Shown here one piece after another: positions 32,005 through 41,052 of a stretch of DNA of 64,000 nucleotides. This DNA comes from Mycolicibacterium parafortuitum (lineage in GTDB: Bacteria; Actinomycetota; Actinomycetes; Mycobacteriales; Mycobacteriaceae): the NCBI RefSeq assembly GCF_002086815.1, contig NZ_MVID01000007.1, forward strand, positions 62,001 to 126,000, written 5' to 3'. The translations under genes were made by a program, and so were the position numbers. The notes beneath the pieces are model-generated. The model had not been told where the DNA came from, did not search any database, and worked only from the letters and a program-made list of their open reading frames with translations. Position 1 is the stretch's first letter. Every line of letters starts with the position of its first letter.

Positions 32005-33951
32005 TCACGTGTAGTTCCGGGTCTGCAACGGCACCGCGGTGAAACTCAACGGTTCGTCGCGCCGGATCGGCGGGCCGTCGCCGTTGTGCTCCCAGGCCGA
32101 CACGAAGCACCACCGGTCGTCGTCGCGCAGGGCCTCGCCGCCGGCCGTTTGGTGCTCGACCCGGAAGTGGGCGCCGCAGGATTCGTCCCGGTCCAGGGCG
32201 TCGATACACATCAGCCGCGCCAGCCCGAGGAAATCGGCCACCCGGCCGGCCTTTTCGAGTTCCTGGTTGAACTGCGCCCCCGTACCCGCCACCCGCAGGT
32301 CGGACCAGAAATCGGCACTGAGCGCGTCGATCTCGGCGATCGCGGCCTTGAGCCCGGCCTCCGAGCGCGACACCCCGCAACCTCGGTACAGGATGTCGCC
32401 GAGGCGGCGGTGGAAGCGGTCCGGTCCCTGGGTACCTCCGATCGACAGCAGCGCCTCGACCCGCCTCCGGACGTCCTCCAGCGTTGCCGTCACCGCCGGA
32501 TGGTCGGGGGCGGGCGGCTGCGTACCGAGCAGGCCCGCCAGGTAGTCGGGGATCGAGTAGGGCAGGGTGAACCACCCGTCGACGCACGCCGACAGCAGCG
32601 AGTTGGCTCCCAGCCGGTTGGCTCCGTGGTAGGTCCATCCCGCTTCCCCACCGACGAAAAGCCCTGGGATCGAGGTCATCTCGTCGAAGTCGCTCCACAG
32701 CCCGCCCATAGAGAAGTGTGCGCCCGGCGCGATGCGCATCGGCACCACATAGGGATCCTCACCGGTCGCGTCGCGGTACATCGCGAACAGGTTGCCGTAT
32801 CGCTCGGTGAGCGTGTCGCGGCCGAGCCTGGTCAACGCGTCCCGGAAGTCAAGGTAGACACTGTTTTTCAGAGGACCGACGCCGTGGCCGGAATCGATCT
32901 GGGCACGCGCGGCGCGCGAGGAGATGTCGCGCGGGGACAGGTTCCCGTACGCCGGGTACATCCGCTCCAGGTAGTAGTCGCGGTCCTGTTCGGGGATGTC
33001 GTTGGCCGGCCGGTCGTCCCCGGGTTTCTTCGGTACCCAGATCCGCCCGTCGTTGCGGAGCGACTCGCTCATCAGGATGGTCTTGGACTGCCACTGGGAG
33101 TTCACCGGCAGCGCGGTCGGATGGAACTGGATGAACGCCGGAGATGCGAACAGCGCGCCGCGCAGGTAGGCCCGCCACGTCGCGGTGGCGTTGGAGTTCT
33201 TGGCCAGGGTGGAGTGGAAGAACACGTTGCCGTATCCGCCGGTGGCGAGCACGACCGCGTGCCCGGTGAACGCCTCGACCTGCCCGGTCACCAGGTTGCG
33301 CGTGACGATGCCGCGCGCCGCGCCGTCGACCACGATCAGATCCAGCACCTCGCAGCGGGTGTGCAGCGTGACCGCGCCGGTGTCGACCTGGCGCAGCAGC
33401 GCCTGGCTGGCCGCGATCTGCAGCTGCTGCCCTGTCTGGCCCCGGGTGTAATACGTCCGCGACACCTGTACGCCGCCGAAGGACCGGGTGCTCAGACTGC
33501 CGCCGTACTCCCGCGCGAACGGTGCGCCGATCGCGTTCATATGGTCGATGACGCGCGCGGATTCCTCGGCCAGGCGGAAGCAGTCGGCTTCACGCGCGCG
33601 GAAATCCCCGCCCTTGACGGTGTCCTTGACGAAGCGCGCGACGCTGTCGTTGTCGACCTTGCGTCCGCGCGCGGCGTTGATCCCGCCCTGCGCGGCGACG
33701 CTGTGGGCCCGCCGCGGCGCGTCGTGGTAGGTGAAGGACTCGACGCGGTAGCCCAGTTCGGCCAGGGCCGCCGCACATCCCGCGCCGGCGAGCCCGGTCC
33801 CGACGACGAGCACGGTGAACTTGCGCCGGTTCAGCGGACTGACAAGGCGGTAGTCCAGCATGCGTTGTGCCCACGCGGCCGACGGATCCCCCGCGGGGAC
33901 ACGACCGTCGACGGTGCCGCCGACGATGCGCCACCGCTCGGGCCCGCTCAC
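32005..33951 (-). CDS. sdhA: Succinate dehydrogenase/fumarate reductase flavoprotein subunit
   Basis: 648 residues, close to Rv0248c (646). FAD-binding motif VLVVGTGLAGAGCAAALAE, the flavinylated His in RAHSVAAQGGINAA, and substrate-domain segments HPTALP and GANRLGANSLL. It oxidises succinate to fumarate (or the reverse) on the cytoplasmic side. The GTG start at 33951 overlaps the sdhC stop (GTGA); the first about 45 residues before the Rossmann motif are an extension typical of Sdh1. Longer reading upstream would only be sdhC shadow. Confidence 0.94.
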   Translation of the reverse strand: MSGPERWRIVGGTVDGRVPAGDPSAAWAQRMLDYRLVSPLNRRKFTVLVVGTGLAGAGCAAALAELGYRVESFTYHDAPRRAHSVAAQGGINAARGRKVDNDSVARFVKDTVKGGDFRAREADCFRLAEESARVIDHMNAIGAPFAREYGGSLSTRSFGGVQVSRTYYTRGQTGQQLQIAASQALLRQVDTGAVTLHTRCEVLDLIVVDGAARGIVTRNLVTGQVEAFTGHAVVLATGGYGNVFFHSTLAKNSNATATWRAYLRGALFASPAFIQFHPTALPVNSQWQSKTILMSESLRNDGRIWVPKKPGDDRPANDIPEQDRDYYLERMYPAYGNLSPRDISSRAARAQIDSGHGVGPLKNSVYLDFRDALTRLGRDTLTERYGNLFAMYRDATGEDPYVVPMRIAPGAHFSMGGLWSDFDEMTSIPGLFVGGEAGWTYHGANRLGANSLLSACVDGWFTLPYSIPDYLAGLLGTQPPAPDHPAVTATLEDVRRRVEALLSIGGTQGPDRFHRRLGDILYRGCGVSRSEAGLKAAIAEIDALSADFWSDLRVAGTGAQFNQELEKAGRVADFLGLARLMCIDALDRDESCGAHFRVEHQTAGGEALRDDDRWCFVSAWEHNGDGPPIRRDEPLSFTAVPLQTRNYT

Positions 33952-34718
33952 AACAGTCCCAGCTGCACCGCAACCGGAATGGACATGTTGCCGACCGTCA
34001 CCGCAAGTGCGACAGCGAGTCCCACGATCACCAGCACCTGCCGGGCGCGACGACCGGTGACGCCGAAGTCGTTGACCACCGTCCACAGCCCATGTGCCAG
34101 ATGCAAGCCCAGGACCGCCATCGCCAGGAAATAGAACAGCGCCACCGCCGGCCGGTCGAAGCTGGCGGTCATGTTGTCGTACGCATGCCCGGCACGGAAC
34201 GTCTCGCCGGCCGCCGGGCGGGTCCCGGTGGTGAGGTCGAGAATGTGAAAGATGATGAACAGCAACAACACAACGCCGCTGACGAACATCGTCCGGGCGG
34301 CGAACGTGCGGGGTGATCGCATTCCTTTGCGCCGGAAGCGGCCGCGGGCCCGGTGCCCGCGCACGGTCAACAACACCGCCGCCCCGACATGGGCGAGCAG
34401 GCATACCGACAACACGACACGGAAGATCCACAACGCGCCCTCGTAGGGCAGCAACGGTTCACCCAGTGTGCGCAACCAGTGCGCGTAGTCGTCGAAATGC
34501 GTCGCGCCTGTGTACGCCTTCAGGTTTCCGATCATGTGCACCAGAACGAAGAGCGCGAAGACCGCACCGGTGACGGCCATGATCAGTTTCAGCGTGACCG
34601 AGGAGGGCTGCACCTGCCACTGCCAGTCGGACCGTTGCCGCATGGGCTTGCGAGCGACCTCATGGCCGGCGTCGGCGCTGTCTGCGGCCGACCGCTCGAT
34701 GGTGGATGCCACGCTCAC
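33948..34718 (-). CDS. sdhC: Succinate dehydrogenase cytochrome b/membrane anchor subunit
   Basis: 256 residues, five helices, a single fused anchor with no separate sdhD. Probable heme ligands are the His residues in FVLVHMIGNLKAYTG, FIIFHILDLTTG and LGLHLAHGLW. It matches the Sdh1-type anchor (Rv0249c). Several GTG and TTG codons compete as start; I choose GTG 34718, with AGG about 7 nt upstream, giving a soluble N-terminus of about 40 residues before QPSSVTLKLIMAVTG. Shares its upstream region with the divergent cyclase gene. Confidence 0.85.
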   Translation of the reverse strand: MSVASTIERSAADSADAGHEVARKPMRQRSDWQWQVQPSSVTLKLIMAVTGAVFALFVLVHMIGNLKAYTGATHFDDYAHWLRTLGEPLLPYEGALWIFRVVLSVCLLAHVGAAVLLTVRGHRARGRFRRKGMRSPRTFAARTMFVSGVVLLLFIIFHILDLTTGTRPAAGETFRAGHAYDNMTASFDRPAVALFYFLAMAVLGLHLAHGLWTVVNDFGVTGRRARQVLVIVGLAVALAVTVGNMSIPVAVQLGLL

Positions 34719-34790
34719 CCCCAACCTGCCCCCACCACAAAAGCTACTCCGGGTCATTTCATTGCGCAGTCGATCCGGTGCGCGGGCGCG

Positions 34791-34803
34791 TAGGGTTTCG
34801 CCC
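34791..34803 (+). promoter_or_regulatory. -10 box TAGGGT, leaderless start of the adenylyl cyclase gene
   Basis: TAGGGT (34791-34796) is followed by 7 nt and then the GTG start at 34804, the typical mycobacterial leaderless spacing. This supports GTG 34804 as the true start over in-frame upstream codons. Confidence 0.6.
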
Positions 34804-36105
34804 GTGGTCAACGTTCGGCCTGTCTGTCTGCCCGAGGACGAGCCCGGGGGTGGCACGTGGACGCCGAAGTGGCACCGCGAAGACCGGGTGGGCCGTCGTC
34901 TCCGCGTCCTGATGATCGCCAGCTGGATCGCCGCGGCGGTGTCGGCGGCGTTCGGGGCATTCCAGTTGGCCGTCGGTGGCTCATTGTGGTGGCTGGGCGC
35001 CGTGAACATCATGTGCGGCCTGGTGTTCCTGTGGATCCCCCGGCTGTGCCCGCTCGGCGAGTTGGTCGCGCCGCTGACTTTCGTGACGTTCGCCTACATG
35101 TCGGTGACGTTCGTCTGCTACACCATCGGGACCGGGTCAGGAATGCAGTTCTATTTCCTGGTATCCGCGTCGCTGGTGGTGCTCGTCCTCGGTGTCGAGC
35201 GCATCGCACTGGCATCGGTGATCGCCGGCGTCGGGGTGGTGATCACTGTCGCGCTGGAGCTGACCGTGCCTCGCGATCGCGGCCTCGGCCCGTCCTGGAC
35301 GTTGACCGCCGGCTTCGTCAGCGCGATCAGCACGTCGGCGGTGATGATCGTCGCGACTCTGTGGTACACGCTGCGCGAGATCTACCGGGCCGAAGCCGCG
35401 ATGGAGGCGGAGTACGAGCGCTCAGAACGCTTGCTGGCCAACATCCTTCCGGCCACCATCGCCGACCGGCTCAAGGAGCCGACGCGCACCGTCATCGCCG
35501 ACAAGTACGACGACGCATCGATCCTGTTCGCCGACATCGCCGGCTACACGAAACGGGCCAGCGACACCGCACCGGCCGAGCTGGTGCGCTTCCTGGATCG
35601 GCTCTACACCGATCTCGACGCCCTCGTCGACCGGCACGGACTGGAGAAGGTCAAGACGAGCGGCGACTCCTACATGGTGGTCAGCGGGGTGCCGATTCCC
35701 CGCGACGACCATCTCGAGGCGCTCGCCTACCTCGCCCTCGACATGGCCACCGAGGTGGCCGGCCTGAAAGACCCCCGGGGGCGCGACGTGCCGCTGCGCA
35801 TCGGCATGGCGAGCGGACCCGTCGTCGCCGGCGTCGTCGGCGCGAAGAAGTTCTTCTACGACGTGTGGGGCGACGCCGTCAACGTCGCGTCCCGGATGGA
35901 GACCACCGACGAAGAAGGCCGAATCCAGGTGCCCGACAACGTCTATCGCCGACTCCGCGACGCCTTCGTCCTCGAGGAGCGCGGTGTCGTCGACGTCAAG
36001 GGCAAAGGTGCGATGCACACCTGGTACCTCGTCGGACACCGTTCCGCGGAGGGCCAGATCATCGGCTCCTCCGGTGGTGTCAGACCTTACGGTTCTCCGA
36101 CTTGA
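34804..36105 (+). CDS. Class III adenylyl cyclase with six-helix membrane anchor (Rv1625c type)
   Basis: 433 residues. Six transmembrane helices (about residues 33-185), a short linker helix, then one catalytic domain. Metal-binding Asp244 and Asp288, purine-specifying Lys284 and Asp353, and transition-state Asn360 and Arg364 are all present. They correspond one by one to residues 256, 300, 296, 365, 372 and 376 of M. tuberculosis Rv1625c with a constant offset of 12. It makes cAMP as a homodimer, each subunit like half of a mammalian cyclase. Its 3-prime end overlaps the convergent Dps gene by 26 bp. Confidence 0.95.
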   Translation: MVNVRPVCLPEDEPGGGTWTPKWHREDRVGRRLRVLMIASWIAAAVSAAFGAFQLAVGGSLWWLGAVNIMCGLVFLWIPRLCPLGELVAPLTFVTFAYMSVTFVCYTIGTGSGMQFYFLVSASLVVLVLGVERIALASVIAGVGVVITVALELTVPRDRGLGPSWTLTAGFVSAISTSAVMIVATLWYTLREIYRAEAAMEAEYERSERLLANILPATIADRLKEPTRTVIADKYDDASILFADIAGYTKRASDTAPAELVRFLDRLYTDLDALVDRHGLEKVKTSGDSYMVVSGVPIPRDDHLEALAYLALDMATEVAGLKDPRGRDVPLRIGMASGPVVAGVVGAKKFFYDVWGDAVNVASRMETTDEEGRIQVPDNVYRRLRDAFVLEERGVVDVKGKGAMHTWYLVGHRSAEGQIIGSSGGVRPYGSPT

Positions 36106-36583
36106 CCAGCCATGCCAACTTCTCCAGGCCGTCGATGAGCTGGTGCAGGATGTCCGCGGTGCTGGAATCCTCGGCGTCCACCGGATCGTGGACCGTGCGC
36201 AGCGTGTCGACCACGGCGTAGATCCGGGTCGTGATCAGGTCGACGACGTCACCGGTGCTGTGCTCATAGGCCGGGAACTCCGGAAGCGACGTGGTCGCGG
36301 CGACGGTGTCGGAGCGACCGTCGGGGACGGCGTCGAGCGCACGCATCCGTTCGGCGATGGTGTCGCTGGCCGTGCGGGCGAAGTCGACCACCTCGTCGAG
36401 CTGCAGGTGCAGGTCGCGGAAGTTGGTGCCGACGACGTTCCAGTGCGCCTGCTTGCCCTGAAGCTGCAGTTCGATCAGGTCGACCAGGACGCGCTGCAGT
36501 GCGGCGCTCAGGTCCGGCGATGCCTGGAACCCGGTGACCTCGGCTTCGGTGCGACGTGTCTTCGATGCTGTGTTCATGATCAT
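36080..36583 (-). CDS. dps: Dps-family DNA-binding/ferroxidase protein (Dps2-like)
   Basis: 167 residues. The intersubunit ferroxidase site is complete: His47, His59, Asp63, Asp74 and Glu78 have exactly the spacing of E. coli Dps (51, 63, 67, 78, 82). The dodecamer stores iron, consumes peroxide and may bind DNA through its Lys/Arg-rich N-terminus (SKTRRTEAE). Start ATG 36583 has AAGGAGG 7 nt upstream; a second ATG two codons on is less well placed. Size and place next to the cyclase and DUF2339 genes fit Dps2 of M. smegmatis. Confidence 0.93.
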   Translation of the reverse strand: MIMNTASKTRRTEAEVTGFQASPDLSAALQRVLVDLIELQLQGKQAHWNVVGTNFRDLHLQLDEVVDFARTASDTIAERMRALDAVPDGRSDTVAATTSLPEFPAYEHSTGDVVDLITTRIYAVVDTLRTVHDPVDAEDSSTADILHQLIDGLEKLAWLVKSENRKV

Positions 36584-36615
36584 GTCAACGCCTCCTTTTC
36601 TGGATTGAGTCCAGT

Positions 36616-38439
36616 TTAGCCCATATTTTCTGTGCTCTTCACCACAACCTGGCGATCCTGCTTCTCCAGCAGCCGCGCATAGCCGGCCCCCATGCCGAGA
36701 AGGATCAGGCCGGCCACGATGAACACCACCACCCGGAAGATCCCGTCGAGCGTGCCCAGGTCGAACAGGAAGAGCTTCGCCATCGCCGCAGCCACCAGAC
36801 CCAGTCCCCCGCCGATCGGCACCGAACGATCCTCACGGGGAATCCGGGCCGCGTAGCCGAACAACGCCGCCGCCATCACGATCCACAGGATGGTCGCGGC
36901 CATGTGGCCGGCGTAGAAGCCGCCCTGGCCACCCGCGACGAGCATGCCCGCGGTCACGGTGCAGGTGGTCACCGCGTACACCATGACAGCAGCCGCGCCG
37001 ACCCAGAGCGCGCTCTCCGTCGGGTCCCACGCCCGCACGAGCACCACCGCCGCGACAGCCAGCAGGACGCTGGACACCAGCGTCGACACCCCGGTGGCCG
37101 CACTGACCGGCATCGGCTCGAACAACGCGTCCGGCGGCGCATAGGCCAGGTGCGCAAGGGCGCCGAAGACCACGAATCCCGCTGAGGTCCAGCGGGCTAC
37201 GACGTCGTTGCGGGCGGCTACGGCGAGCACGACGGCGATCGCGAGCAGCACCGGTCCGGCAAGTCTGCCGTCGAAGCCGGCGGTCACGGCGATCAGGACG
37301 GCCACCGCCGCCGTCGCGGCGAGCACGTGCCGGACGACCCCCGCGACACCGGGCAACCTGTCGGCGAGCAGCACGACCGCCAGCAGCGCGGCAGCCACTG
37401 CCGCAGCCATCAAAGCCGCCACCACCCGGTCCACCGCCAGACCCACACACAGCGCGGGGAGCACGCCGGCGGCGGTCAGCAGCGCCATCGCGACCCGATT
37501 CGTGATGCGCGGCAACAAGATCAGCCCGGCGACCACCGCGATCACCGCCGCGATGCCGCATGCGCCGGCCAGCAGCAGATCGTCGCGGCCGTCGAAGTAC
37601 CGGGCCAGCAATGCCACCAGCAGCGGAAGTGCCGCGGCGGCGATCCGCGCCGCGTGCAGCCAGATCCAGTCCTTGCCGAGTTGTACGGGCAGCGACACCG
37701 CCGCCAGCGCCAGCATGAATCCGATCAACAGCAGCGAGATCCCCTCGGTGACAACGGGTGCGAGTCCGATCAGCGGCACCAGCACCAACAACCCCAGATG
37801 TTCGGAATCCCACCGCCGCGCCAGGGTCAGCCCCGCACCGCCGATCACCGCGGCCACGACCAGCCCGACCGGCGGTGCGACCCATTCGTAGATCGTGGTG
37901 ACGGCAATGACGTCCATATAGGCCGCGGCGATCCCGGTCGCGACCGCGGCGATCGCACCGACGCGGCCCCCGGGGCGGCTGTTCAGCCACCACCCGGCCG
38001 CCACCAGCGCCGCGGCAAGCACGCCGCCGGCGGCCACCCGGAACTCCGGACGCAGGATGCCCGCCTGCGCGGCCAGCACGAGCAGCAGGACGACGCCGAT
38101 CAGCGTGACGGCGACCCCGGCGACGGCGAGCAACTTGCCAATCCAGCCCTCCGACCGCTCGGGGCGCGGTTTGGGCGGCACCGGCGCGGGCGGCTGCCAC
38201 GGCTGATACACCGGCGGCGGTGGATACTGCGGCCAGTACGGCTGCGGCGCCGGGAGCGCGGGCGGCGGAGTGGGTACGGCGACAGGCGCAGGCGCAGGCG
38301 CGGGGACGGGGCGCTCGGTGAGGATCCGATCCAGCTCGGCCAGATCACCGGATACCCGTGTCAGCTGACGCGAGATCGCGGCGAAGTCCGCGGACAGCCG
38401 GGAGATGACGGCGGAGTGCGGTTCAGTCATGTCCGCCAT
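36616..38439 (-). CDS. DUF2339 polytopic membrane protein
   Basis: 607 residues. A soluble N-terminus with a coiled-coil-like helix (ISRLSADFAAISRQLTRVSGDLAELDRIL) is followed by a Pro-rich linker (residues about 45-95, many Pro-Ala and Pro-Pro-Tyr pairs) and then about 17-18 hydrophobic helices up to the C-terminus. This is the DUF2339 layout. Function unknown; no catalytic residues can be named. It ends 32 bp before the Dps start and begins 36 bp after the response-regulator stop. Confidence 0.82.
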   Translation of the reverse strand: MADMTEPHSAVISRLSADFAAISRQLTRVSGDLAELDRILTERPVPAPAPAPVAVPTPPPALPAPQPYWPQYPPPPVYQPWQPPAPVPPKPRPERSEGWIGKLLAVAGVAVTLIGVVLLLVLAAQAGILRPEFRVAAGGVLAAALVAAGWWLNSRPGGRVGAIAAVATGIAAAYMDVIAVTTIYEWVAPPVGLVVAAVIGGAGLTLARRWDSEHLGLLVLVPLIGLAPVVTEGISLLLIGFMLALAAVSLPVQLGKDWIWLHAARIAAAALPLLVALLARYFDGRDDLLLAGACGIAAVIAVVAGLILLPRITNRVAMALLTAAGVLPALCVGLAVDRVVAALMAAAVAAALLAVVLLADRLPGVAGVVRHVLAATAAVAVLIAVTAGFDGRLAGPVLLAIAVVLAVAARNDVVARWTSAGFVVFGALAHLAYAPPDALFEPMPVSAATGVSTLVSSVLLAVAAVVLVRAWDPTESALWVGAAAVMVYAVTTCTVTAGMLVAGGQGGFYAGHMAATILWIVMAAALFGYAARIPREDRSVPIGGGLGLVAAAMAKLFLFDLGTLDGIFRVVVFIVAGLILLGMGAGYARLLEKQDRQVVVKSTENMG

Positions 38440-38475
38440 CGTGGCGCAGAACCACTGCCCGCGGGATGAGTACTA

Positions 38476-39129
38476 CTACTCGTCCAGCCCGTGTTCGATT
38501 GCGTAGCGAGCCAGTTCGACGCGGTTGCCGACCTGCAGTTTTCGGAACGTGGCCTGCACATGGTTCTCGACGGTGCGGTGGCTCAGCGACAGCCGGTTCG
38601 CGATCTGCTTGGCGGTCAGGCCTTTCGCGACGTAGCGCAGGATCTCGGTCTCGCGCTCGGTCAGCGCAGGGCAGTCCGACCCGTCGGTGGCGTTGCGCTC
38701 GATGCGGCGGAACTCGCCCAGCACCAGGCCCGCCAGACCGGGGGTGAACACCGCCCGGCCCTGCGCCGTGGCGCGCACCGCGTCGGCGAGTTCCTGTTTG
38801 GACGCACTCTTGACCAGATAGCCGGTGGCCCCTGCCTTCACGGCCTCCAGCACGTCGTCACGTTCGTCGGAGGCCGAGAGCACCAGGATCCGTGAAGACG
38901 GGGACACCGCAAGGACTTCCGCCGTCGCCTGCGCGCCGTCGCCGTCGCCGAGTCGCATGTCCATCAACACGACAGCGGGCCGGACCACGGCCGCGCGTCG
39001 TTTCGCCGACGCGACACCGTCAGCAGTCGCGATCACCTCGAAGCCGTCGTCGGCCAGGTCCCGGGCGACCGCCTCCCGCCAGATCGGATGGTCGTCGACG
39101 ACCATCACGGTCGTCCCGGTGTCGGTCAT
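38476..39129 (-). CDS. NarL/LuxR-family response regulator
   Basis: 217 residues. Receiver domain with Asp12/Asp13, phospho-acceptor Asp57 (VVLMDMRLGDGDG) and Lys107; then a LuxR-type helix-turn-helix (LTERETEILRYVAKGLTAKQ, then IANRLSLSHRTVENHVQATF). Start ATG 39129 overlaps the kinase stop (ATGA), so the two form one two-component unit. Target genes are unknown; neighbours such as DUF2339 and dps are candidates. Confidence 0.92.
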   Translation of the reverse strand: MTDTGTTVMVVDDHPIWREAVARDLADDGFEVIATADGVASAKRRAAVVRPAVVLMDMRLGDGDGAQATAEVLAVSPSSRILVLSASDERDDVLEAVKAGATGYLVKSASKQELADAVRATAQGRAVFTPGLAGLVLGEFRRIERNATDGSDCPALTERETEILRYVAKGLTAKQIANRLSLSHRTVENHVQATFRKLQVGNRVELARYAIEHGLDE

Positions 39130-40220
39130 CGGTGCGGTAAACCCGGTGTGCGCGGCAACGTCAACTCCCATTCGGTTCCGGATCCGGCGCCGGTGGTCAA
39201 CTCCGCGCGGCCACCCAGCCAGTTCATCCGGCCGACAATCGATTTCGCGACACCGACTCGCCCCTCGCCCACTGCATCCTCCAGCCGCCCGTCGGGGATG
39301 CCGACCCCGTCGTCCCGGACGCTCACGGTGACCGAATCGCCCAGGTCCTCGAGAAGAACATACGCCCGCGCGCCGGGGCCCGCGTGTGCCTCCACGTTGT
39401 CGAGCGCGTTGGTCACCGCCGCGAAGAACTCCCGGGCGAGCGAGGATTCGAGCAGGACCGGCTCGGCGGGCACGCTGACCGACACCCGGTCGGACGCGCG
39501 GCCGAGCAGCATCGCGCTCAGATCGGCAACCGTGTCGTCGCGGGGCGGTGCCTCGGCGGAGCTCACCAGCCGGCGCAGCGCGCGCTCCTGCTCGCCGGCG
39601 AGCTCGGCCAACTGCGCGGTGTCCCCGCCGATCTCCCGGCCCTTCCGGGCCACCAGCGCGAGCACCTGGATCGCCCCGTCGTGAACCTGGCGGGACAACC
39701 GTTCCCGCTCCTCCAGCGCCGCCGCCAGCCGGGTCGCCCGCTGTAGTTCGGCGTGCGCGCGCCGCGCCGTCTGCGCCGCCATGCCGACAGCCAGACCGAC
39801 CGCGAGCTCGATCACGATGGTGGCGTTGCGGCCGAGATCGATGCTCACGTAGCCCTTCAGTACGGCGCTGGCCGCGACCACGACCAGCCCGGCCAGCATG
39901 CCGGGAACGGGACCGGACAGGATCGCCGCCGAGATCGTCGCGTTGGTGGCCCACAGCGTGGTCGGCCACGACTGGTTGTCCAGCGCCCACTGGTCGGACG
40001 CGACGAACTCCGTCGAGAGCATCAGTGCCACCACGACCGCGACCTCGGCGAGTACCCATGCCGGACGTCTGCCGAACCCCTGCAGATAGGCGACTGCACA
40101 CGCCGCGCTCCACGCGAGCAACATCGCGAACAGCGCCCAGGCGATGCCCGGAGCCTCCAGATCGTCGTTGACCGACAGCTGGAAACCGAGTGCGTACCCG
40201 CAGCTGAGCAGCCGGAACAC
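39126..40220 (-). CDS. Two-component sensor histidine kinase (NarX/HisKA_3 type)
   Basis: 364 residues. Five to six N-terminal membrane helices (residues about 5-150) with hardly any extracytoplasmic domain suggest sensing within or at the membrane. The phospho-acceptor His180 lies in SRQVHDGAIQVLAL. The ATPase domain has NALDNVEAHA (N box) and DDGVGIP (G1 box). The GTG at 40220, 38 nt after the upstream ABC gene, is the best start; no other start codon exists between it and that gene. Confidence 0.9.
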   Translation of the reverse strand: MFRLLSCGYALGFQLSVNDDLEAPGIAWALFAMLLAWSAACAVAYLQGFGRRPAWVLAEVAVVVALMLSTEFVASDQWALDNQSWPTTLWATNATISAAILSGPVPGMLAGLVVVAASAVLKGYVSIDLGRNATIVIELAVGLAVGMAAQTARRAHAELQRATRLAAALEERERLSRQVHDGAIQVLALVARKGREIGGDTAQLAELAGEQERALRRLVSSAEAPPRDDTVADLSAMLLGRASDRVSVSVPAEPVLLESSLAREFFAAVTNALDNVEAHAGPGARAYVLLEDLGDSVTVSVRDDGVGIPDGRLEDAVGEGRVGVAKSIVGRMNWLGGRAELTTGAGSGTEWELTLPRTPGLPHR

Positions 40221-40258
40221 CTGGGCGGCCCGCCACAGCGGCGTCGCCGGGTCGGTCG

Positions 40259-41047
40259 CTACATCACCTTGGAGAGAAACGCTTGCGTCCGTTCGTGCTG
40301 TGGGTTGGCCATCACGTCGCGCGGGTTGCCCCGCTCGACGACGACACCCCCGTCCATGAACACCAACTCGTCGGCCACCTCGCGGGCGAACCCCATCTCG
40401 TGGGTCACCACGACCATCGTCATACCTTGTCCGGCAAGCTTTTTCATCACACCCAGCACCTCGCCGACGAGTTCGGGATCAAGTGCCGAGGTCGGCTCGT
40501 CGAACAGCATCAGCTTGGGTTGCATCGCCAGCGCCCTCGCGATCGCGACCCGCTGCTGCTGGCCGCCGGAGAGCTGCGCGGGATACGCCTGGGCCTTGTC
40601 GGCGAGCCCGACCTGCGCGAGCAACTCTTTGCCGCGCTCGACCGCCTCGGACTTCTTGACGCCGGCGACCTGCACCGGCGCCTCGATCACATTGCCGAGC
40701 GCGGTCCGGTGCGGGAACAAGTTGAAGTGCTGGAACACCATCCCGACGTCACGGCGCTGCTTGGCCACCTCGCGCGGCTTCATCTCGTGCAGCTTGCCGC
40801 CGCGCTCGTTGTAGCCCACCAGCGCACCGTCGACATAGAGCCTGCCAGCGCTGACGGTCTCCAGGTGGTTGATACAGCGCAGAAAGGTCGACTTGCCGGA
40901 GCCGGACGGGCCGACCATCACCAGCACCTGGCCCTTCTGGACCTCCAGCGTGATGCCCTTGAGCACCTGCAGCGCGCCGAAGTTCTTGCACACCAATTCG
41001 GCCTTGACCATCGGCGTCGCGCTGACTGACTCTGCTGTCATACCCAT
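40259..41047 (-). CDS. glnQ: Polar amino-acid ABC transporter, ATPase (GlnQ-like)
   Basis: 262 residues. Walker [16 protein letters not shown], signature [15 protein letters not shown], Walker [15 protein letters not shown] and H-loop [12 protein letters not shown], all in the GlnQ/HisP form. It lies 5 nt downstream of the permease gene. Together with the permease and binding lipoprotein upstream it forms an importer for glutamine, glutamate or a related amino acid. Confidence 0.92.
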   Translation of the reverse strand: MGMTAESVSATPMVKAELVCKNFGALQVLKGITLEVQKGQVLVMVGPSGSGKSTFLRCINHLETVSAGRLYVDGALVGYNERGGKLHEMKPREVAKQRRDVGMVFQHFNLFPHRTALGNVIEAPVQVAGVKKSEAVERGKELLAQVGLADKAQAYPAQLSGGQQQRVAIARALAMQPKLMLFDEPTSALDPELVGEVLGVMKKLAGQGMTMVVVTHEMGFAREVADELVFMDGGVVVERGNPRDVMANPQHERTQAFLSKVM

Positions 41048-41052
41048 CCTTG

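Noticed and set aside
31933..34134. A 733-codon plus-strand open frame opposite sdhA
   Set aside because: No recognisable domain; the minus strand encodes a complete flavoprotein with FAD and His motifs.
36616..38439. Plus-strand Ala/Thr/Ser-rich open frames opposite the DUF2339 gene
   Set aside because: Low-complexity composition follows from the hydrophobic codons of the opposite strand; no start context or family match.
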